NCBI RefSeq assembly: GCF_001570965.1
Contig: NZ_BCSR01000006.1
Location: forward strand, 1 to 64,000
From: Janibacter corallicola NBRC 107790
GTDB taxonomy: Bacteria > Actinomycetota > Actinomycetes > Actinomycetales > Dermatophilaceae
Direction of reading: 5' to 3'
Length of the DNA: 64,000 nucleotides
The position numbers were made by a program, and so were the translations under genes. This document shows, piece by piece, positions 27,473 to 35,299 of the stretch; positions within the stretch are counted from its first letter, which is position 1; every line of letters starts with the position of its first letter. The notes below the pieces were generated by a model, which searched no databases, was not told where the DNA came from, and saw nothing but the letters and a program-made list of their open reading frames with translations.

Positions 27473-28170
27473 CAGATCGTCTCCCCGGTCCCGGAGTGGG
27501 CCCCACCGGTCGCCATGCCGAGGCGGCGTCGGGCGTGGTTCTCCATCAGGCGCAGGCCCTGGGAGAGGATCCACGCGATGACGAAGTAGGCCACCAGTCC
27601 GATGGAGAAGGCGAAGATCGTGTCCGTCTGGATGCGCAGCTGGTCGATCTTGTTGGTCAGGTCCTGCAGGCCGATGAAGAGGGCGACCGCGGTGCCCTTG
27701 ACGAGCATGACGAGCAGGTTGTTGTAGCCGGAGAGCATGAGCACCCACGCCTGCGGCCAGATGACCCGACGCATCCGGGTCAAGGGCGACATGTTCAGCG
27801 CGGTCGCGCCCTCCCACTGACCCTTGTCGACGGCGTTGATCGAACCGCGCACGACCTCGGCGCCGTAGGCACCGTAGTTCAGCCCGAGGGCGACGACCCC
27901 GGTCAGGACCGCGTCCCAGCTGAGGCCGAAGAGCGGCATCACGTAGTAGAACCAGAAGAGCTGGACGACCAGGGAGGTGCCCCGGAAGACCTCGACGACG
28001 ATCGTCGATCCCCAGCGCAGCGGCGGCACCGGGCTGATGCTCAGCAGCCCGAGGACCACCGAGACCACGAGCGCCAGGACGGCCCCGCCGAGGGTCAGCT
28101 GCAGCGTGACGGTGACGCCGTCAAGCAGCCCCGGCAGGGCGTCCTGGAGCGCTTCGAGGTTCTCGTTCAC
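27472..28170 (-). CDS. ehuC: Amino-acid/ectoine ABC transporter permease (EhuC-like)
   Basis: The 232-residue permease of the same family shows the N-terminal helix LLDGVTVTLQLTLGGAVLALVVSVV, the conserved FRGTSLVVQLFWFYY loop and the EAA-like GATALNMSPLTRMRRVIWPQA. The start overlaps the stop of the binding-protein gene. It forms a heterodimer with the EhuD-like subunit. The tail (residues about 205–232) is cytosolic and basic. Confidence 0.82.
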   Translation of the reverse strand: MNENLEALQDALPGLLDGVTVTLQLTLGGAVLALVVSVVLGLLSISPVPPLRWGSTIVVEVFRGTSLVVQLFWFYYVMPLFGLSWDAVLTGVVALGLNYGAYGAEVVRGSINAVDKGQWEGATALNMSPLTRMRRVIWPQAWVLMLSGYNNLLVMLVKGTAVALFIGLQDLTNKIDQLRIQTDTIFAFSIGLVAYFVIAWILSQGLRLMENHARRRLGMATGGAHSGTGETI

Positions 28171-29069
28171 TCGCTGGCAGTCGCGTCGGGCAGCTCACCC
28201 TTGCAGAGCTGCTCGGTGGTCAGCTCCCCCTTCGGGCGCTCCGCGTCGGTGAACCCGTACTTGCCGATGACGTCGAGGTAGGCCTGCTTGTCGCCGGTGA
28301 TCTTGTCGATCTCCTTGTTGTAGGCCTTGCGCAGCTTGTCGTCGTCCTTGCGGAAGACCGTCGCACCCGCCCCGACCTGCTTCTTGCCGTCGACGACGGC
28401 GACGAAGGGCTTGGTCACGGAGACGTCCGCGTCCTTGTTGTCCTTGGCCAGGGTGCGCAGCGAGATGCCGGTCAGCGCGAAGGCGTCGACCCGCCCGCGG
28501 GTGACGGCCTCCATGCCGTCCTGCGGGCTGCCGACCTCGAGCTTGTCGATGCCGAGCTTGTCCGCGTAGCCGGACTCGATCGCCCCGCTCATGACGGCGA
28601 TCTTCAGCTTCTTGTCGGCGACGTCCTGGAGGTCCTGGACACCCTCGGGGTTGCCCTTCTTCGTCATCAGGGCCGTGGTGTACATGATCTCGGGGTGGCC
28701 GAAGTCGGCCTGCTTGCACCGGTCCGGCAGGATCGACATCCCGGCGGAGACGACGTCGTAGCGCCCGGCGTTCAGACCCGGGATCAGCGAGCCCCACTCG
28801 GTCTGGACGCCCTCGACCTTGTCGACGCCCATCTCCTTGAAGACCTTCTTGTGGATGGCGATCGTCGCGCCCTTGAGCTCGCCGTCCTCCATGAAGGAGT
28901 AGGGCTTCTCACCCGCGATGCCGACCTTGATGACCCCGTCCTCCTTGATCTTGGCCAGGGTGTCACCGCCGCCGCCACCGCCGCCGGAGTCGCCTGAGTC
29001 ACCACAGGCCGCCATCGTCAGGGCCATGGCGGCAGCAGCCGCCCCGGCCAGCACTCGCGTCGTGCGCAT
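28167..29069 (-). CDS. ehuB: Ectoine/hydroxyectoine-type ABC transporter substrate-binding lipoprotein
   Basis: The 300-residue solute-binding lipoprotein has signal peptide MRTTRVLAGAAAAAMALTM and a lipobox ending at Cys22, then a Gly-rich linker. The domain begins LAKIKEDGVIKVGIAGEKPYSF. The segments ILPDRCKQADFGHPEIM and VAVVDGKKQVGAGATVFRKDDD resemble EhuB, the binding protein for the compatible solutes ectoine/hydroxyectoine. A strong GAGGGAG site precedes the ATG. It heads the ehuBCDA-like operon and is divergent from the response-regulator gene (236 bp between). Binding specificity needs the aromatic box to be modelled, so the ectoine assignment is tentative. Confidence 0.8.
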   Translation of the reverse strand: MRTTRVLAGAAAAAMALTMAACGDSGDSGGGGGGGDTLAKIKEDGVIKVGIAGEKPYSFMEDGELKGATIAIHKKVFKEMGVDKVEGVQTEWGSLIPGLNAGRYDVVSAGMSILPDRCKQADFGHPEIMYTTALMTKKGNPEGVQDLQDVADKKLKIAVMSGAIESGYADKLGIDKLEVGSPQDGMEAVTRGRVDAFALTGISLRTLAKDNKDADVSVTKPFVAVVDGKKQVGAGATVFRKDDDKLRKAYNKEIDKITGDKQAYLDVIGKYGFTDAERPKGELTTEQLCKGELPDATASE

Positions 29070-29257
29070 ATCGCTCCCTCCGTCCGGGGGAGGGTGACGA
29101 TGGCCGACACGGCCTACCGCCGGCGTGGCGCCCTGCAGGTCACCCGCCCCGTGATGCCATGACTTCAACAGGTCAGAGGCACCCCGGACAAGGATTGGGC
29201 GGCGGCGTGACTCCTTCGTTACCACACCGCAACATGCGTCACACCCGCCTCATCGCC

Positions 29258-29283
29258 CAGCACACATCCAGCGAATGCACAGG
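29258..29283 (+). promoter_or_regulatory. Phased CAG direct repeats upstream of the response-regulator gene
   Basis: CAG triplets occur at 29258, 29269 and 29280, exactly 11 bp apart, within CCCAG-N7-CCAG-N7-ACAGG. The 19-nt box at 29265–29283 matches 15 of 19 bases with 31505–31523 in front of the HtrA gene. Direct repeats at one helical turn are the usual binding pattern of OmpR-family regulators, so this is a likely autoregulatory site 23 bp before the GTG. Confidence 0.5.
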
Positions 29284-29305
29284 AACTGCTCCCACACTGG
29301 GGACC

Positions 29306-30025
29306 GTGAGCACCCACCAGACGCCGGACGAGCTCGCCCCCTGCCTCCTCGTGGTCGAGGACGAGCCGAACATCCGCGAGCTCCTCGCGACCTCGCTGCG
29401 CTTCGCGGGCTTCCAGGTCGAGGTCGCCGGCGACGGCGGCTCGGCCCTGGACATGGTCCACCGCCTCGAGCCCGACCTGATCGTGCTGGACATCATGCTC
29501 CCGGACATCGACGGCTTCGAGGTCGCCTCGCAGCTGCGTGCCGCCGAGCGCCACCAGCCGATCCTCTTCCTCACCGCCCGCGACTCCCTCGACGACAAGC
29601 TCAAGGGCCTCACGGTCGGCGGCGACGACTACGTGACGAAGCCCTTCTCGCTCGAGGAGGTCATCGCCCGGATCCGGGTCATCCTGCGCCGCAGCCTGCA
29701 CTCCCCCTCCGCCGACGCCGTGCTGCGCTTCGCCGACCTGGAGCTGGACGACGACGCCCACGAGGTGCGCCGGGACGGCCGCGCCGTGGACGTGTCGCCG
29801 ACTGAGTTCAAGCTGCTGCGCTACCTCATGCTCAACCCCAACCGGGTGCTCTCCAAGGCCCAGATCCTCGACCACGTCTGGGACTACGACTTCCGTGGCG
29901 AGATGGGCATCGTCGAGTCCTACATCTCCTACCTGCGCCGCAAGATCGACACCGAGGGCCACCCACCGCTGATCCACACCAAGCGCGGATTCGGGTACGT
30001 CCTGCGGCTCCCGCCCGAGGGGTGA
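29306..30025 (+). CDS. OmpR-family response regulator (MprA-like)
   Basis: The 239-residue regulator has a receiver domain (residues about 14–128) and a winged-helix domain (about 140–235). The phosphoacceptor is Asp62 in LIVLDIMLPD; the acidic pair is VVEDEPN and the switch residues are in LTARDS and VTKPFS. The output domain shows SPTEFKLLRYLMLNPNRVLSK and the wing HTKRGFGYVLR. The GTG at 29306 begins VSTHQTPDEL. The following order, kinase then HtrA protease, equals mprA–mprB–pepD of mycobacteria, an envelope-stress module. The gene overlaps the kinase start (GTGA). Confidence 0.9.
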   Translation: MSTHQTPDELAPCLLVVEDEPNIRELLATSLRFAGFQVEVAGDGGSALDMVHRLEPDLIVLDIMLPDIDGFEVASQLRAAERHQPILFLTARDSLDDKLKGLTVGGDDYVTKPFSLEEVIARIRVILRRSLHSPSADAVLRFADLELDDDAHEVRRDGRAVDVSPTEFKLLRYLMLNPNRVLSKAQILDHVWDYDFRGEMGIVESYISYLRRKIDTEGHPPLIHTKRGFGYVLRLPPEG

Positions 30026-31485
30026 TCGTGCGACGGCTCTCCGAGTCGGTCGTCAGGCGCCTGGAGGCGGTCCCGCTCACCTGGCGCCTGATCGTCATCC
30101 TGCTGAGCCTGCTGCTCGCGGCGCTGACGATCACCTCGACGGTGACCGCCTACCTGCTCCAGCGGGACCTCGTGGCCAACATCGACGACCAGCTCGTCGC
30201 GGTCGCCGAGCCGGTCGCCCAGACCAGCCTCGACGAGGGCTTCACCAACACGCGGGGAGGCTCGGAGCTCCCGAGCAACTACGCCTTCGTCTACATGCCG
30301 GTCGACTCCGACCACGGCTGGACCCGCAACCCCACCGGAGAACCACTCCAGCCCGCGCTCCCGAAGATCCTGCCCGACGACAAGCGCGTGCGCACCGGCA
30401 AGCCCTTCACCGTCTCCTCGGCCAACGGCGACATGAAGTGGCGCTTCGTCGCCGGCGCGGTCGACGACGGGTCCGCGACCGTCGCCGTCGGGGTCCCGCT
30501 GCGCGGGGTGCAGAGCACGGTGCACCGGATGGCCATCGCCGCCACGAGCATGGGTCTCCTGGCGGTCATCGCCTGCGGCGTGCTCGGGTGGTTCGCCACC
30601 CGGCGGGCCTTCCGCCCCCTTCGCCGCATCGAGGACACCGCCGCCGCCATCGCCGCCGGCGACCTGGCCAGGCGCGTCCCGGTCCGGCACAGCCGTGACG
30701 AGGTCGCGAGCCTGAGCGAGTCGATCAACTCCATGCTCGGCCAGGTGGAGCGCAGCTTCCGGGTGCAGGAGGCCTCCGAGGTCAAGATGCGCCAGTTCGT
30801 CGCCGACGCCAGCCACGAGCTGCGCACCCCGCTGGCGACGGTGCGCGGGTACGCCGAGCTCTACCGCCAGGGCGCCGCCGGCGACCTGGAGCAGATCGGG
30901 CAGATCATGGGGCGCATCGAGGGCGAGGCCGCCCGGATGAGCGGCCTCGTCGAGGACCTGCTCACCCTGGCCCGACTGGACGACGAGCGCCCCCTGGAGA
31001 TCACCACCGTCGACCTGCTCGTCCTCGCCGGCGACGCCGTGCACGATGCCCGCGTGCGGGTCCCCGAGCGCGACATCCACCTCGTGCCGCTGGAGGAGGA
31101 GCTGACCCCGGAGACCGTGCGGGGCGACGACGCACGGCTGCGGCAGGTGCTGAGCAATCTCATCGGCAACGCCCTGATGCACACGACCCAGGACGTCCCC
31201 ATCGAGGTCGCGGCCGGCCGGGTCGGTGACGAGGCGGTGCTCGAGGTGCGCGACCACGGCCCCGGCGTCGACCCGAGGATCGCCGAGCGGGTCTTCGAGC
31301 GCTTCTACCGGGCGGACAAGGCCCGCTCCCGAGCCCGCGGTGGCAGCGGGCTCGGCCTCGCGATCGTGACCGCGATCGTCGAGCAGCACCAGGGCACGGT
31401 CTCGCTGCACCCGACCCCCGGGGGCGGGGCCACCTTCCGCGTCTCGCTGCCGGCGATCGACGTGGACTCCTCCCGCGACGGCTGA
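30022..31485 (+). CDS. Sensor histidine kinase (MprB-like)
   Basis: The 487-residue membrane kinase has a first helix at about residues 20–42 (WRLIVILLSLLLAALTI) and an extracytoplasmic sensor domain at about 45–165. A second helix is at about 172–192, followed by HAMP, HisKA with His265 in FVADASHELRTPLATVRGY, and a HATPase domain (N box LSNLIGNALMHT, DHGPGVD and GGSGLGLAIV). It should phosphorylate the adjacent regulator. The start GTG overlaps the regulator stop; an in-frame GTG at 30028 is an alternative. One CCCCCTTCG word (30615) encodes Pro-Leu-Arg just after the second helix. Confidence 0.9.
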   Translation: MIVRRLSESVVRRLEAVPLTWRLIVILLSLLLAALTITSTVTAYLLQRDLVANIDDQLVAVAEPVAQTSLDEGFTNTRGGSELPSNYAFVYMPVDSDHGWTRNPTGEPLQPALPKILPDDKRVRTGKPFTVSSANGDMKWRFVAGAVDDGSATVAVGVPLRGVQSTVHRMAIAATSMGLLAVIACGVLGWFATRRAFRPLRRIEDTAAAIAAGDLARRVPVRHSRDEVASLSESINSMLGQVERSFRVQEASEVKMRQFVADASHELRTPLATVRGYAELYRQGAAGDLEQIGQIMGRIEGEAARMSGLVEDLLTLARLDDERPLEITTVDLLVLAGDAVHDARVRVPERDIHLVPLEEELTPETVRGDDARLRQVLSNLIGNALMHTTQDVPIEVAAGRVGDEAVLEVRDHGPGVDPRIAERVFERFYRADKARSRARGGSGLGLAIVTAIVEQHQGTVSLHPTPGGGATFRVSLPAIDVDSSRDG

Positions 31486-31504
31486 CCCGTGCACACACAC
31501 CTGA

Positions 31505-31523
31505 CGTCCAGCCGACGCACAGG
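31505..31523 (+). promoter_or_regulatory. Copy of the response-regulator box upstream of the HtrA gene
   Basis: The sequence CGTCCAGCCGACGCACAGG aligns with 29265–29283 at 15 of 19 positions. It keeps CAG triplets 11 bp apart (31509 and 31520). It lies 52 bp before the HtrA ATG, so the protease gene probably has its own promoter controlled by the adjacent two-component system. Confidence 0.45.
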
Positions 31524-31574
31524 TGGGGCCTAACCAGGGGGAGCACTGTGGAGGTCAGAGAGAAGGAGACCCCC

Positions 31575-32801
31575 ATGGAACAGGGAAACGGAACCATCAC
31601 ACCGCCACAGCAGGACCCCACCCCGGACCGCTCCGGCCGCGGTCGCCGCCTCGCAGAGCTGGGCACCGTCGCCGTGCTCAGTGCGGCGCTGGCCGCCGGC
31701 GGGACGTGGGGGATCGCCTCGGCCACCGACGACGGCACCGGCGGTGGCGCCACGACGACGGCCACGGCCTCCCCCTCCTCCTCCGGGTCCACGCAGACCG
31801 TCCCGGTCAAGAACGGCTCGGACTCCCCGGACTGGAACGCCGTGACCGACGCGGTCGCCCCGAGCGTGGTCTCGCTCACCGTGCGCACCGGCAGCTCCGG
31901 CGCGCAGGGCTCCGGCGTCGTCATCGACGACAAGGGCCACGTCCTGACCAACCACCACGTCGTCGCCGGCGCGGCCGAAGGGGGCCGGATCACCGTCTCG
32001 CTCGCGGACGGCTCCACCTACCGGGCGACCATCGCGGGCACCGACGAGTCCACCGACCTCGCCGTCGTGACCATCAAGGACCCGCCGAAGGACCTCAAGC
32101 CCGTCACCCTCGGCTCCAGCAAGGACCTGCAGGTCGGTGACCCCGTCATGGCGGTCGGCAACCCGCTCGGCCTCGCGGGGACCGTGACCACCGGTGTGGT
32201 CAGCGCCCTCAACCGTCCGGTGAGCACGAGCAGCGCCGACGAAGGGGGCGGCCAGGGCCTCTTCTCCCCGCAGCAGTCCGAGCCGGTCGTCACCTCGGCG
32301 ATCCAGACCTCCGCGGCGATCAACCCCGGCAACTCCGGCGGTGCACTCGTCGACGCCTCCGGCCGGCTGATCGGGATCAACTCCTCGATCGCCTCGGTGG
32401 GGCAGTCCTCCGGGTCCTCGGGCAACATCGGGATCGGCTTCGCCATCCCGGTCGACGAGGCGTCGTGGATCGCCGACCAGCTCATCGAGAACGGCCATGC
32501 CGAGCACGCCTTCCTCGGGGTGCGCCCCACCGACGGCACGGCACAGCTCGGGTCCGCGAGCCGCACCGGGGCCAAGCTCGTCGACGTCATCGACGGCACC
32601 CCCGCGCAGGAGGCGGGACTGCAGCGCGGCGACCTGATCGTCTCCCTCGACGGCACCCCGGTGAAGTCGGCCGAGTCCCTCGTCGGGCTCGTCCACGCCC
32701 GCAAGATCGGCTCCACGGTCCCGGTGACCTACATCCGTGACGGGTCGGAGAAGACGGTCCAGCTGACCCTGGCCACCGCCCCCGAGGGCCAGGCCGGCTG
32801 A
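31575..32801 (+). CDS. HtrA/DegP-family serine protease (PepD-like) with PDZ domain
   Basis: The 408-residue membrane-anchored protease has one N-terminal helix (about residues 28–50) and a Ser/Thr-rich linker. The trypsin-like domain has the catalytic triad His128 (TNHHVV), Asp161 (ESTDLAVV) and Ser254 (NPGNSGG). One C-terminal PDZ domain (about 310–400, AGLQRGDLIVSLDGTPV) follows. It degrades or refolds damaged envelope proteins. ATG 31575 follows AAGGAGA; a GTG at 31548 in frame lacks a site. It sits downstream of the response regulator and kinase, as pepD does in mycobacteria. Two CGAAGGGGG words encode Ala-Glu-Gly-Gly and Asp-Glu-Gly-Gly. Confidence 0.92.
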   Translation: MEQGNGTITPPQQDPTPDRSGRGRRLAELGTVAVLSAALAAGGTWGIASATDDGTGGGATTTATASPSSSGSTQTVPVKNGSDSPDWNAVTDAVAPSVVSLTVRTGSSGAQGSGVVIDDKGHVLTNHHVVAGAAEGGRITVSLADGSTYRATIAGTDESTDLAVVTIKDPPKDLKPVTLGSSKDLQVGDPVMAVGNPLGLAGTVTTGVVSALNRPVSTSSADEGGGQGLFSPQQSEPVVTSAIQTSAAINPGNSGGALVDASGRLIGINSSIASVGQSSGSSGNIGIGFAIPVDEASWIADQLIENGHAEHAFLGVRPTDGTAQLGSASRTGAKLVDVIDGTPAQEAGLQRGDLIVSLDGTPVKSAESLVGLVHARKIGSTVPVTYIRDGSEKTVQLTLATAPEGQAG

Positions 32802-32951
32802 TCCAGCGGACTCACAGGTTCGTGCCAGCCCCATCCAAGGACGATGCCCCAGACTCGTGTCAGGAGCCGAGGTCGAGGAAGCAACGGTCCAACCGTCGTT
32901 CCCCTCCCCCGACGCAGACCGACTTCCTCCGGCTCCCCAGGGGTGCTACCC

Positions 32952-32980
32952 CCGCCTTCGGGTGTGGCGTTCGAAGGCGG
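32952..32980. terminator. Stem-loop after HtrA gene
   Basis: Perfect 9-bp arms CCGCCTTCG (32952–32960) and CGAAGGCGG (32972–32980) enclose an 11-nt loop, about 150 bp after the HtrA stop. There is no T-run, so termination would depend on the stem alone. Confidence 0.35.
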
Positions 32981-32994
32981 CGCTGAGTAGCAGG

Positions 32995-33039
32995 ACTCAT
33001 GCCCCCGGCGGGCTTTCCGAGCACGCTGGGGGCATGAGT
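32995..33039 (+). promoter_or_regulatory. Inverted repeat covering the DUF2339 start codon, with 12-codon leader ORF
   Basis: ACTCATGCCCCC (32995–33006) and GGGGGCATGAGT (33028–33039) are perfect 12-bp inverted arms separated by 21 nt. The second arm contains the ATG (33034) of the DUF2339 gene and the first contains another ATG (32999). That upstream ATG opens a 12-codon frame (MPPAGFPSTLGA) whose TGA overlaps the DUF2339 ATG (ATGA). A stem here could hide the start, or the dyad could be a protein site. Confidence 0.45.
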
Positions 33040-34923
33040 TTCCCTGGCGGTCCGACCCTCGATGAGATCCGCAGGCTCGAGGACGACTTCGCGGCGGCGA
33101 TGACCCGCATGCACTCCTTCGGCAACGATCTGGCCCGGCTGCGCTCCCGACTCGCGAGTGAGGCGGCCGCCGCACCGCCCACGACCACTCCCCCGGCTCC
33201 CGCCACGGCGACGACGGCCCCGCCGACGCCCGTGCCCCCGCCTCCTCCCGGCCCCGGTGTGGTCTCCCCACCACCCCCGCCGGCATCGGGCCCGGCACCG
33301 GGAACGGAGCCGTCCCGTACCCCGGCCGCGCCGTCGGTCCCGCTCTGGCAGCGGGAGGGGTTCGTCGTGCGCACCCTCGCCGTCGTCGGGGCGGCCATCA
33401 CCCTCATCGGCGTGGCCTTCCTCCTGGCCATCGCCATCTCGATCGGGATCTTCGGCCCGCTCCCGCGCGTCCTCAGCGGGGCGCTGCTGGCCGTCGGCCT
33501 CGTCGCCGCCGCGGAACGGGTCCGCCGCCGCCAGCAGGGCACGGCCGGGGCGATCGGCCTGGCCGCGACCGGCTTCGCGACCGCCTACCTCGACGTGCTC
33601 GCCGTGAGCCGCATCTACGAGCGGATCCCCGCCGGCCCGGGTCTCGTCCTCGCCGGCGGGATCGCGCTCGTCGGCGTGCTCATCGCCCGCTCCTGGGGCA
33701 GTGAGCTCCTCGCCTCCCTCACCGTCCTCGGGGTGGCGCTGCTCGCCCCCTTCGTCGGCTCCGGCGAGGTGATCCTCACCGGTTCCTTCCTCCTCGTCCT
33801 CACCACCGCCTCCTGGGCCGCCCAGATCGGACCCCGCTGGCACCTCTTCGAGGTCGCCCGGGTGCTCCCGAGCACGCTGTACCTCATGGGCGTCAGCGCC
33901 TTCGGGCACGACACCGGCGCCGCCGCGCTGCTCGGGCTGCTGCTGGCTCTCGTCGTCCTGGGCGTCACCCTCGCCGGGGAGCTCGCTGAGGCGCTGCCGC
34001 GCCAGCTGAACGTGCTCGTCCCGGTGGCCGCAGTGCCGGTCGTCCTCGCCGCGGTGCTCCTCGAGCACCGGGTGCAGGGCACCGCCCTGCTGGTCGTGCT
34101 GGCCCTGGGCCTGATCCTGCTCTCGTCCCTGGCGGACCGGTCCGCCGACCTCCCGGCGCACCTACGGCACCGGGAGGTGGCCCTGCCCGCGGCCGGGCTG
34201 GCCTCGCTGCTGGCCGCGCTCACCCTCGCCGAGGGCGGCGGGTGGGCCGGCCCGACGACGGTGCTCGTGGCCCTCTGCTGGGCGCTGGCGGCGCTCGCGC
34301 TGCGGGACGGGAGCACCCACGTCGTCGCCCTGGGCGTCGCCGGGCTGTGCGTCCTGGGCTCGCTCGTGCTCCTCCCCTACGTGCTGCTCTCCTCGTGGGC
34401 CTACCGGGTCCAGCTGACCGACCTGCTCACCGTGCTCGGCATCGTGCTCACCGCGCTGGTCCTCACCGGGGCCTCGCGCGCCGACGTCCTGCCCCACGAG
34501 GGCATCGCCGGGCGGGCCGCCGCCGCCCTGGCAGTGCTGTGGGGCGGCGGCCTCGCGGTCCTCGCCGGGGCGCTTATCGGGCAGCTCGCGGATGCGCCGG
34601 ACACCGGCGTCATCGCCGGTCAGGCCGCGGCGACCGTGCTGTGGCTCGTCATCGCCGCGGCGTTGATCCGGCACGGTCTGCGGCACGCCTCGGTCGGCCG
34701 CACCGCAGGCCTGGCCCTCGCCGCCCTGGGAGTCGCGAAGCTGCTCATCTTCGACCTGGCCTTCCTCGACGGGATCGCCCGGGTGCTCAGCTTCATCGTC
34801 GGTGGGCTCCTCCTGTTGGCCATGGGCGCCGGGTACGCCCGGGCCGTCGACCGCTCCCAGCGGCCGCCGACCCCGCCTGTGGACAACTCCGGGCGCGTGA
34901 CGTCGGCACCTCCTACCGTCTGA
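33034..34923 (+). CDS. DUF2339 multi-pass membrane protein
   Basis: The 629-residue DUF2339 membrane protein begins with a short helical/coiled segment (LDEIRRLEDDFAAAMTRM...LARLRSRL, residues 8–42) and a Pro-rich linker (about 45–105). A hydrophobic domain of about 16–18 helices follows (110–610), with the family-typical WQREGFVVRTLAVVGAAITLIGVAFLL block at its start and VGRTAGLALAALGVAKLLIFDLAFLD near the end. No function is established; suggestions include cell-envelope or transport roles. The WXG100 gene follows after 45 bp. No good ribosome site is visible other than the GGGGG in the start hairpin. Confidence 0.82.
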   Translation: MSFPGGPTLDEIRRLEDDFAAAMTRMHSFGNDLARLRSRLASEAAAAPPTTTPPAPATATTAPPTPVPPPPPGPGVVSPPPPPASGPAPGTEPSRTPAAPSVPLWQREGFVVRTLAVVGAAITLIGVAFLLAIAISIGIFGPLPRVLSGALLAVGLVAAAERVRRRQQGTAGAIGLAATGFATAYLDVLAVSRIYERIPAGPGLVLAGGIALVGVLIARSWGSELLASLTVLGVALLAPFVGSGEVILTGSFLLVLTTASWAAQIGPRWHLFEVARVLPSTLYLMGVSAFGHDTGAAALLGLLLALVVLGVTLAGELAEALPRQLNVLVPVAAVPVVLAAVLLEHRVQGTALLVVLALGLILLSSLADRSADLPAHLRHREVALPAAGLASLLAALTLAEGGGWAGPTTVLVALCWALAALALRDGSTHVVALGVAGLCVLGSLVLLPYVLLSSWAYRVQLTDLLTVLGIVLTALVLTGASRADVLPHEGIAGRAAAALAVLWGGGLAVLAGALIGQLADAPDTGVIAGQAAATVLWLVIAAALIRHGLRHASVGRTAGLALAALGVAKLLIFDLAFLDGIARVLSFIVGGLLLLAMGAGYARAVDRSQRPPTPPVDNSGRVTSAPPTV

Positions 34924-34968
34924 GGTGGGCCGGGAGCGTCCCGGCCGCGCACCGAAGGGGAGGACACC

Positions 34969-35265
34969 ATGAGCACCTTTTCCGTCAGCACCGACAGCAT
35001 CGCGAGCAGCTCCGCCGACGTCTCGCGGATCTCCGAGGACGTCGAGAGCACCGTCGCGGCGATGATGAGCCGCCTGGTCTCGTTGCAGAACGAGTGGACC
35101 GGCAGCGCCTCCGGATCCTTCCAGGACCTGGTCACCGAGTGGCGTGCCACCCAGCGGCAGGTCAAGGACAGCCTGGACGACATCGCCCGGGTGCTCGGCG
35201 AGGCCGGCGAGACCTACGCCAGCACCGAGTCCAGCGTCCGCTCGAGCATGCTCGGCGGACGCTGA
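34969..35265 (+). CDS. WXG100-family (ESAT-6-like) secreted protein
   Basis: The 98-residue protein has the helix–turn–helix layout of WXG100 proteins. The central WxG motif is Trp43-Thr-Gly45 in LQNEWTGSASG, and a C-terminal YxxxE (Tyr83–Glu87, YASTE) resembles the type VII secretion signal. Length (about 100) is typical. GGGGAGG precedes the ATG. No EccC or other T7SS gene and no second WXG partner are in the window, so secretion machinery must be elsewhere. The adjacent DUF2339 membrane protein is a possible functional neighbour. Confidence 0.88.
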   Translation: MSTFSVSTDSIASSSADVSRISEDVESTVAAMMSRLVSLQNEWTGSASGSFQDLVTEWRATQRQVKDSLDDIARVLGEAGETYASTESSVRSSMLGGR

Positions 35266-35299
35266 GCCCCGGCCCGACCACGTGGTGGCGTGGGCCCGG

